From Armatimonadota bacterium (GTDB taxonomy: Bacteria > Cloacimonadota > Cloacimonadia > Cloacimonadales > TCS61): 20,024 bases of DNA. Both the position numbers and the translations under genes were made by a program. The stretch is taken from NCBI GenBank assembly GCA_030612605.1, contig JAUWNO010000004.1, positions 1 to 20,024 of the forward strand. The letters are read 5' to 3'. The notes under the pieces were generated by a model, which had not been told where the DNA came from, did not search any database, and saw only the letters and a program-made list of their open reading frames with translations. Position 1 is the first letter of the stretch; each line of letters opens with the position of its first letter. Of the stretch, positions 14,882-20,024 are shown piece by piece.

Positions 14882-16006
14882 CTATTCTTCGATAACCTCA
14901 ACATTAGCTCGAGGAATCATCACTTTTTCTCCGTTTTCCAGTTCAGCTTCCAGAATGCGAGCCATTGTTTCGCTTTCAACAGGAGTCAATTCTTCCGGTA
15001 ATGCTGTTACTTTGCCAATTTGTCCAAAGTTCGGTTGACGGATAACGCGTATTGTGGTTCCGATTTCAAGAGATGCCATCTTAGGTTCCGGAACTTCAAG
15101 TTCTTCCTCTTTAAATTCGATTGGAATGATTATTTCCGGTCGCATCACGCCAGCACGAATTTGAGTAATACCATGAAGCGATGCTTTATGACCAGCGAAT
15201 TTTTTTAGAAGTCCCAAAGTCTTTTTAGCCATTTTAATATTACCAAAACCTTCTGTAACTACGATAGTCAACCCGATATCTTCATGACCGGTTATTGCAA
15301 CTCCGATATTGTATCCCAAAAGTTTTTTCAGGTCTTTATCGTCTATACCGCCTGTTATGATTGCTTTGGCACCAACTTTTATTGCTTTTTTGATTAAAGA
15401 ATAAGATGCCATTGAACCGGTTACGAGCAGCCCATCTTTGCATGATTCATCAATTTTATTTTCATCTACAATCTCTTCCGGAGAAGAAACAAGAACTTTC
15501 AGAATTCCGGTTGTTTCTCCACCAATTCCAAAAATTCCCTGGATATAAGCAGATTTATTTTCAATAATAACGCCTTCCTCTTCAATAACATCAACGACTA
15601 CGCCATCGATAAACGCTTTGATATTTACAGGAATTCTGGGTTCCCGTAAGAGGAGTTGACCGGTTATTTTAGAGATATTTTCCACTTCACCATCGAGAGG
15701 AGATTTTACAGAATTCTTGAATAATCCAAAAAAGCCTTTTGTTTGTGCAAGCAACTGACCCTTTTTAAGTGTATCCCCTTCTTTTATTTTGACGTATTCG
15801 CCAACAAGTTCCGGCGGAATGCTTAATTTGTTTGCCAGATTGAAAGGTACAACTTTTCCGGGAAGTAAAGTTTCAGCCACAATATCTTCGGCTTTTACTT
15901 TATCGCCTTTTTTTACTAATACTTTTCCCTTCAAGGGAAGTATTCTATCTTTAATTAGGACGATGCTATCCGTAACAGTTAAGCCTGGGGAATATGCTTG
16001 AGCCAT
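14882..16006 (-). CDS. Barrel-sandwich/KOW-like protein linked to the MutL-family ATPase gene
   Basis: I choose the ATG at 16006, with GGAGG six bases upstream; the TTG at 16012 would touch the Shine-Dalgarno. The 374-residue product begins with lipoyl/RnfC-like barrel segments (LKGKVLVKKGDKVKAEDIVAE, KEGDTLKKGQLLAQT, KSPLDGEVENIS, within ~26-112). The middle is an alpha/beta part (GLLVTGSMASYSLIKKAIK, AKAIITGGI, GVAITG, TIVVTEGFG). It ends in a KOW/SH3-like barrel (GTTIRVIRQPNFGQIGKV, 316-333) with an acidic tail. No membrane segment or signal peptide is seen. It is downstream of the MutL-family gene on the same strand, with a repeat island between. I know no assigned function; a scaffold or cofactor-handling role would be a guess. 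Confidence 0.75.
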   Translation of the reverse strand: MAQAYSPGLTVTDSIVLIKDRILPLKGKVLVKKGDKVKAEDIVAETLLPGKVVPFNLANKLSIPPELVGEYVKIKEGDTLKKGQLLAQTKGFFGLFKNSVKSPLDGEVENISKITGQLLLREPRIPVNIKAFIDGVVVDVIEEEGVIIENKSAYIQGIFGIGGETTGILKVLVSSPEEIVDENKIDESCKDGLLVTGSMASYSLIKKAIKVGAKAIITGGIDDKDLKKLLGYNIGVAITGHEDIGLTIVVTEGFGNIKMAKKTLGLLKKFAGHKASLHGITQIRAGVMRPEIIIPIEFKEEELEVPEPKMASLEIGTTIRVIRQPNFGQIGKVTALPEELTPVESETMARILEAELENGEKVMIPRANVEVIEE

Positions 16007-16021
16007 CTTCAACCTCCTTAT

Positions 16022-16055
16022 TTAATAGCCGCAAGAATGCGCAAAAAACACAAAA
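16022..16055 (+). repeat. Dispersed repeat, copy 1 (TAGCCGCAAGAATGCGCAAA type)
   Basis: The stretch contains TAGCCGCAAGAATGCGCAAA followed by AAACACAAAA. It matches copy 2 (16506-16537) in the same orientation with about three differences over 32 bases. It lies just upstream of the barrel/KOW gene's ribosome binding site and just downstream of the GxxExxY gene, so the two copies bracket that gene. Confidence 0.8.
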
Positions 16056-16102
16056 TTATTTTTTTTTTGAGACAATGACAATTTCATGATTTTAAGCTTT
16101 TC

Positions 16103-16489
16103 TTAACTATCATTAATATTACTTAAAATATATTTTTTAATTTGTAACTTTTGATTTCCAAAATTGATTAACAATCCGTGTTCAATCCGAGATGCTCTTA
16201 AATATCCGAGAAGCTGAGCAGTATGTTCATTGATTAACGTTTTGCAAGCTTTGAGTTCGACAATCAGACAATTTTCAACAAAAAGGTCTGCCAAAAATTC
16301 TCCTAACAGAGTTCCATCCTCATCATAAACTTTTATTGGAAATTGTTGTTTCACATTCAATCCCCCTTTTATCAAACGATGGAATAAACCATTTTCATAA
16401 ACCTTCTCTAAATGTCCATTTTTAAGAAATTTATGAAGACTGAAACTCGTTTCACGAATAGTATCACATAATTGCATAATATTGTTCAT
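16103..16489 (-). CDS. GxxExxY family protein
   Basis: This 128-residue protein has the family motif G25-x2-E28-x2-Y31 (GHLEKVY), then QFPIKVYDEDGTLLGEFLADLFVENCLIVELKAC, HTAQLLGYLRAS and GLLINFG. The D-x(n)-E-x-K arrangement (ADLFVE..VELKA) resembles a PD-(D/E)XK nuclease-type core, an idea I infer from the pattern. GGATG lies six bases before the ATG. The gene is bracketed by ~32-bp direct repeats and sits between two genes that would otherwise be adjacent, so it looks like an inserted cargo gene. Function is unknown to me. It is slightly short at the N-terminus compared with the usual start of the family. Confidence 0.82.
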   Translation of the reverse strand: MNNIMQLCDTIRETSFSLHKFLKNGHLEKVYENGLFHRLIKGGLNVKQQFPIKVYDEDGTLLGEFLADLFVENCLIVELKACKTLINEHTAQLLGYLRASRIEHGLLINFGNQKLQIKKYILSNINDS

Positions 16490-16505
16490 TTATGACATCC
16501 TTTTT

Positions 16506-16537
16506 TATAGCCACAAAAATGCGCAAAAAACACAAAA
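16506..16537 (+). repeat. Dispersed repeat, copy 2
   Basis: It contains TAGCCACAAAAATGCGCAAA followed by AAACACAAAA, a direct copy of 16022-16055. It begins 17 bases upstream of the GxxExxY start codon (minus strand), so together with copy 1 it frames that gene closely. Confidence 0.8.
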
Positions 16538-16562
16538 GAAAAACAATTTTAATTATACTCTG

Positions 16563-16704
16563 TCCGTAAAGTCGTATATATATTATTCATTCTTTTTTAC
16601 CTCAACCCCTAACCCCTTCTCCTATCGAGGAGAAGGGGAACTTTTGTCTCCCTCTCCTCGATAGGAGAGGGTTGGGGTGAGGTCGAAAAATCATAGTTTA
16701 CGGA
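16563..16704. repeat. 142-bp compound palindrome, MITE/REP-like
   Basis: The outer ends TCCGTAAA (16563-16570) and TTTACGGA (16697-16704) are exact inverted repeats. Inside, two arms (ACCTCAACCCC... and ...GGGGTGAGGT) are inverted copies of each other with a few changes. Each arm also forms its own hairpin: CCCCTTCTCC-TATCGA-GGAGAAGGGG at 16613-16638 and CCCTCTCC-TCGATA-GGAGAGGG at 16650-16671. It has no coding potential. It may also stop transcription leaving the MutL-family gene. The remaining bases of the 16490-16793 gap hold only repeat copies 2 and 3 and A+T-rich sequence. Confidence 0.8.
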
Positions 16705-16770
16705 TAAACATTAATTAAATTCTTTTGTATCTTATTATTTTTCATTTTTCTTATATAAATGAAACTTTAT

Positions 16771-16802
16771 GTGCATTTTGTGCCTTTTCGTGGCTATTTA
16801 AG
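16771..16802 (-). repeat. Dispersed repeat, copy 3, inverted; contains the stop codon of the MutL-family gene
   Basis: Read on the minus strand it is TAGCCACGAAAAGGCACAAA and then ATGCAC, the same family as copies 1 and 2 but in the opposite orientation. Its first three bases, TAG, are the stop codon of the gene ending at 16794. The repeat therefore defines, and may have changed, the C-terminus of that protein. Confidence 0.75.
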
Positions 16803-18662
16803 AAATTCTTCTGGGTATGCTTTTAATGCCAGCATCCATTTTTTAAGCATTGGAATTCGTTCCGAAGCTTCCATTGGTAAAACAAACGGTCTTCTGCCAC
16901 GAGTATCTAAAACCAATCCCACCATGCCTCCATGCAGTTCAGTTTCCATTTCCTGGTTTTTGCCATTTCCAATATCGAGACCTTTACCTGGTTTTAAAAT
17001 TGCTTTTGCAGTTTCTCCTACACCAAGAGGAATTAACCTGATTTCACCGAATTTGATGTCTTCTTCGAAAACATCGCCATTAGGAAGCTCAATTTTTGCA
17101 GAAAGAGAAACTTTATCCGGTTTAATTTTTCCAACCGGAGCAACACAAGTTCCCAGATAGATCAAACAATCTTTTTCAAAAACTTCTGTAGCTGCTTTTT
17201 CACTGATTTCTGCCAGAACTCCCAAGTGAGGCATCATAAAGATACTATCAACAGCTAATCTTGTAATACCTTCGGGCAAGAAGCCATCTAACATCATCAT
17301 CACAGATTGGTTTCTACGAGGAGCATGAGACATCACGCCGCCGCTTCCCACCAGAAGATCAAGGGTCATCATATTTACAATGGATTCACCGGAAACTGTT
17401 TGCGAGAAAGCTTCTGAAATCTCGCGTTGTTTTTGTCCACCCTTCAAACCTACAGCAAATTCTTTATGTTGGATGAAAGCGTATTTAAGAGCTTCTTTGG
17501 CAATTGCCTGCTCTAAAACTAATTCTTCTAATTGTTGGGGAATTGTTGTCGGTCGGATCATTTTATTTTTTATCATATTTCTGAGATAAGATTCATCAAT
17601 ATCGACAGGAACCCAGCGTAAAATTTCTTCAATGCCGGCAGTTGCCAGAACATTTGAAATACTGTAGCTCATACCGAGGTTTGCGCTGACAGTTCTATTG
17701 AAAACACGGTCTTTTGTGAAAACGGAAAAAATATCTGTTGTAGCACCTCCGATATCCACGCCGAGAACTTCAATGTCATTCATTCTGGCAATTGTCTGCA
17801 TGATATTTCCTACTGCTGCCGGTGTCGGCATGATCGGGATATTTTCTAATTTGCCATTTTTCGGTCCAACAGTCCAGCTCATCAGTTTGTTATATCCGGG
17901 AGCTTGAGCCATAACATGCTCCATAAAAAGATCGTGAATTTTATCGCGTGCAGGACCGAGATTTTCGATTTCCAGGGTTGGACGCAGATTTTCTGTAATA
18001 ATAAGATCAGTTTTATCAGCGAGCGTTTCTCTGATAATATCTTGTGCTTTATTGTTTCCTGCGTAAATAACAGGAAGCTTGTAACTTGAGCCGAGTCTTG
18101 GTTTCGGGTCTGCTGCGCCAACGAGTTCTCCCATTTCCGCCACATGTTTTGTAGTGCCTCCGTCCACACCGCCAGCCATCAAAATCATATCAGGACGAAG
18201 ATTGCGAATTCTCTCAATTTTTTCATAATTTGCTCGTTTATCATTACTGGCAATTAAATCCATCACGATTGCGCCGGCACCCAGAGCTGCGCGTTCAGCA
18301 CTTTCACCGGTCATTTTGGCTACCACGCCTGTTACCATCATTTGTAATCCACCACCAGCACTACTTGTCGAAACGTATGCATCAACTCCCTCGTCTTCTT
18401 TTTCAGAAATCCAGATATTTTCATCTTTGATGAACCTAATGCTTGGGTCATTGTATTTCAATCTGGCAAGTTCCTCCAATTCGGTAACTGCATTAATCAC
18501 GCCTTTTGTCACGTCGTTCAGAGGTTTTTCTACTGTTGTTGGAGCTTCGCCGCGAACAGTTTGCCTGTATTCTCCATCAATATATTCAATGAGAATCGAC
18601 TTTGTTGTTGTGCTTCCGCAGTCAGTAGCCACGATTCTTTTCAAAGGTCGAGTTTCTGCCAT
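16794..18662 (-). CDS. MutL/GlmL family ASKHA ATPase (putative B12-mutase reactivating protein)
   Basis: This 622-residue protein belongs to the glutamate-mutase-L family, not to the mismatch-repair MutL. It has two ASKHA phosphate-binding motifs: D14-C-G-S-T-T-T-K-S22 at the N-terminus and DIGGATTD at 303-310. Other conserved segments are STSSAGGGLQMMVTG, LMAGGVDGGTTKHVAEM, MPTPAAVGNIM and LVGSGGVMSHAPR. Such proteins are encoded with adenosylcobalamin-dependent glutamate or ornithine mutases and are thought to reactivate them with ATP. No mutase subunit is in the window. GGAGG lies four bases before the ATG. It follows a small gene by 21 bases. The stop codon lies in a dispersed repeat. Confidence 0.9.
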   Translation of the reverse strand: MAETRPLKRIVATDCGSTTTKSILIEYIDGEYRQTVRGEAPTTVEKPLNDVTKGVINAVTELEELARLKYNDPSIRFIKDENIWISEKEDEGVDAYVSTSSAGGGLQMMVTGVVAKMTGESAERAALGAGAIVMDLIASNDKRANYEKIERIRNLRPDMILMAGGVDGGTTKHVAEMGELVGAADPKPRLGSSYKLPVIYAGNNKAQDIIRETLADKTDLIITENLRPTLEIENLGPARDKIHDLFMEHVMAQAPGYNKLMSWTVGPKNGKLENIPIMPTPAAVGNIMQTIARMNDIEVLGVDIGGATTDIFSVFTKDRVFNRTVSANLGMSYSISNVLATAGIEEILRWVPVDIDESYLRNMIKNKMIRPTTIPQQLEELVLEQAIAKEALKYAFIQHKEFAVGLKGGQKQREISEAFSQTVSGESIVNMMTLDLLVGSGGVMSHAPRRNQSVMMMLDGFLPEGITRLAVDSIFMMPHLGVLAEISEKAATEVFEKDCLIYLGTCVAPVGKIKPDKVSLSAKIELPNGDVFEEDIKFGEIRLIPLGVGETAKAILKPGKGLDIGNGKNQEMETELHGGMVGLVLDTRGRRPFVLPMEASERIPMLKKWMLALKAYPEEFLK

Positions 18663-18683
18663 GTATCCTCCAATTATTCGTTA

Positions 18684-19052
18684 TCAATTCAAGCTTTTAG
18701 TTTTGAATCCTAAAAATTTCTTTATTTTATTTATTCTTCTCTTTCTTAAAAGTTTCTTATGTTTTCGCTCTTCGCGATACATTTCATGATCGATTTCATC
18801 TATACGATCGATCAAGATCTTAACATACTCACGATTTTCCAGAAGAGCTGCGAATTCTTGGTACTCTTTTGGATTGAAAATAATCTCGGCAAAAGGAGCA
18901 AAAAAATATAGAAGCTGGCTGCCAATAAAATTTAAAGGTCTTAGAGATTCAATCAGCATGATTGCCGGTGCAGCCATCTTTCTTATCACAATAAAATTTG
19001 ATATTTTATCAATGATTTCTAATGCTCTTTCACGATTAATTTCAACAACCAT
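18684..19052 (-). CDS. Small helical protein of unknown function upstream of the MutL-family gene
   Basis: This 122-residue protein appears mainly helical. It has a moderately hydrophobic centre (MAAPAIMLIESLRPLNFIGSQ then LLYFFAPFAEIIF, about 26-60), an acidic stretch, and a very basic C-terminus (REERKHKKLLRKRRINKIKK). The hydrophobic part could be an amphipathic membrane-associating helix pair, as no clear signal peptide is present. I do not recognise a named family. It ends 21 bases before the MutL-family start and begins 33 bases after comF, all on the same strand, so cotranscription is likely. The codon pattern and close packing support it as real. Confidence 0.7.
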   Translation of the reverse strand: MVVEINRERALEIIDKISNFIVIRKMAAPAIMLIESLRPLNFIGSQLLYFFAPFAEIIFNPKEYQEFAALLENREYVKILIDRIDEIDHEMYREERKHKKLLRKRRINKIKKFLGFKTKSLN

Positions 19053-19085
19053 TTCATACCTAAAATTAAATTTATGTAAGAATTT

Positions 19086-19817
19086 TTATGCCCTTGCTAT
19101 TGTCAAGACATAGATTTTGCTAACTGCGTTGTTTTTTAGAAGCTTGCTGATAGCATTTACAGTCGAACCGGTAGTGAATACATCATCGACTATTAAGATG
19201 TTCTTTTGGACAACATCAAATTTGGTATTCAGCAAAAAAGCGTCGGAAACATTTATCTGTCTTTGTTCTTTCTTTAATTTGGTTTGTGTCTTAGTAAATT
19301 TCTTTCTTAGAACTAAATTAGGAATGTGTTTCCAGTTCATTTTTTCAGCAATTTCTTTTGTAAGAAATTCAGCTTGATTAAAGCCGCGTGCTCTCTTCTT
19401 TACTTTATGAAGAGGAACGGGCATAATTATGTCAACATTTTTAAAGGGTTCGAATTTGCTTAAATATTCAGCAGCAAACCTTCCGAGATATTTTGCTATT
19501 TTTGTCATTTCGGAATATTTCAGTTCATGAATTAAATTTTGCACAACTTTGTTAAAATGGAAAACAGAACAAGCTTTATCAAAAGAAAATGTATTTGTTT
19601 CACATGTTTTGCAGAGATTTGCTTCTTTGACACTTCCGCAAATTTCGCAAATATTTCCGGTTAGAAATTCCAGAGAGGTTTCACATTCTGAGCATAAGAA
19701 AGTTTGTTCTCTGCTAAGTTTACGGTTGCATCCCAGACAGATTTTTGGAAAGATTAGATCTATAATTTGATTCAAAAAATTTGTACAAATGGATTTCATT
19801 TTCTCTATTACTAACAT
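19086..19817 (-). CDS. comF: ComF family phosphoribosyltransferase-like protein
   Basis: This 243-residue protein has eight cysteines as four CxxC pairs at the N-terminus (C27/C30, C42/C45, C57/C60, C69/C72), the usual zinc-ribbon region of ComF. A phosphoribosyltransferase domain follows, with PVPLHKVKKRARGFNQAEFL and the PRPP-binding loop IVDDVFTTGST (DD at 211-212). ComF is needed for DNA uptake in transformable species, though its reaction is unclear and homologues are common in bacteria not known to be competent. The start is either the ATG at 19817 or the one at 19799; neither has a strong Shine-Dalgarno. Confidence 0.92.
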   Translation of the reverse strand: MLVIEKMKSICTNFLNQIIDLIFPKICLGCNRKLSREQTFLCSECETSLEFLTGNICEICGSVKEANLCKTCETNTFSFDKACSVFHFNKVVQNLIHELKYSEMTKIAKYLGRFAAEYLSKFEPFKNVDIIMPVPLHKVKKRARGFNQAEFLTKEIAEKMNWKHIPNLVLRKKFTKTQTKLKKEQRQINVSDAFLLNTKFDVVQKNILIVDDVFTTGSTVNAISKLLKNNAVSKIYVLTIARA

Positions 19818-19849
19818 TTCCCAATTGAATTCTAATATTTTCTAACTCA

Positions 19850-20024
19850 CCCTCGGTCTTCGCCAAGGCTACGCCCTGACAGGTCGGTCCCTCTCTTTAT
19901 CACAAGAGAGGGATGACTTCTTGCTTTTCTTATGTTCCTTCTCTTTGGAATATCTTTCATATTTTCATCAAAAAGAGAAGGACAGCAGGATGAGTTTAGG
20001 AGGAAGATTAACTTATTATCCTGA
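19850..20024. repeat. Palindromic repeat region at the window end
   Basis: No gene is seen in 19818-20024. CCCTCTCTT-TATCAC-AAGAGAGGG (19889-19912) is a perfect 9-bp hairpin. CCTTCTCTTT (19937-19946) pairs exactly with AAAGAGAAGG (19972-19981). The lead-in sequence, with CTTCGCCAAGG and GACAGGTCGGT, looks like the body of a dispersed element. It resembles the 16563-16704 palindrome in its CCCTCTC/GAGAGGG arms. The element may continue past the window. Confidence 0.65.

Noticed and set aside
16482..16664. Short plus-strand open frame of 60 codons
   Set aside because: It runs across repeat copy 2 and into the compound palindrome. Its sequence is translated repeat DNA, not a gene.
16613..16671. 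Possible CRISPR repeats
   Set aside because: Only two inverted hairpins are present; there is no regular direct-repeat/spacer pattern and no cas gene.
16759..17160. Plus-strand open frame of 133 codons
   Set aside because: It lies antisense within the strongly supported MutL-family gene, has no ribosome binding site and no recognisable motif.
16794..18662. DNA mismatch repair protein MutL
   Set aside because: The protein has ASKHA motifs (DCGSTTTKS, DIGGATTD) and none of the GHKL ATPase motifs of the mismatch-repair protein; the shared name is a coincidence.
18316..18789. Plus-strand open frame of 157 codons
   Set aside because: It is antisense to the MutL-family gene and the small helical protein gene. 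Its composition follows the complement of those genes and it has no family features.

Overview
The window is A+T-rich bacterial DNA with tightly packed, leaderless-looking gene strings. Gene content (Fmt-DUF116-RsgA-NadK-RecN, an NfeD/SPFH pair, a MutL/GlmL-family reactivase, ComF) and the many short dispersed palindromes between genes suggest an uncultured, probably anaerobic bacterium of the FCB group, with Cloacimonadota my best guess. This is inference from gene content, not a marker-gene assignment.

Plus strand, 1-9308: the first string holds the 3' end of fmt, a membrane DUF116 protein, rsgA, NAD kinase and recN, mostly with overlapping or nearly touching genes (translation start, ribosome maturation, NADP supply, DNA repair). 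After a short repeat-bearing gap comes a three-gene membrane set: a DUF4349-like protein, an NfeD protein and an SPFH/stomatin protein. Enolase and a small two-module lipoprotein follow.

Minus strand, 14610 down to 9423: a surface-polysaccharide or glycolipid operon. In transcription order it encodes a SAM methyltransferase, a GtrA-type flippase, an extended SDR epimerase/dehydratase, a UDP-galactopyranose-mutase-like flavoprotein and a GT-C (GT39-like) membrane glycosyltransferase. Between the methyltransferase and gtrA lies a ~106-bp decayed copy of part of the gene at 14882-16006, which points to past duplication or recombination here.

Minus strand, 19817 down to 14882: ComF, a small helical protein, a MutL/GlmL-family ASKHA ATPase (associated elsewhere with adenosylcobalamin aminomutases) and a protein with a barrel-sandwich start and a KOW-like end. 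A ~790-bp island separates the last two. It carries a GxxExxY-family gene between two ~32-bp direct repeats, a third inverted copy that supplies the MutL stop codon, and a 142-bp compound palindrome. The last ~200 bases hold more palindromic repeats and no gene.

No CRISPR array, tRNA, rRNA, transposase or phage gene is visible. The least explained parts are the MutL-linked gene set without a mutase in view, the repeat/GxxExxY island inside it, and the gene fragment inside the sugar operon.
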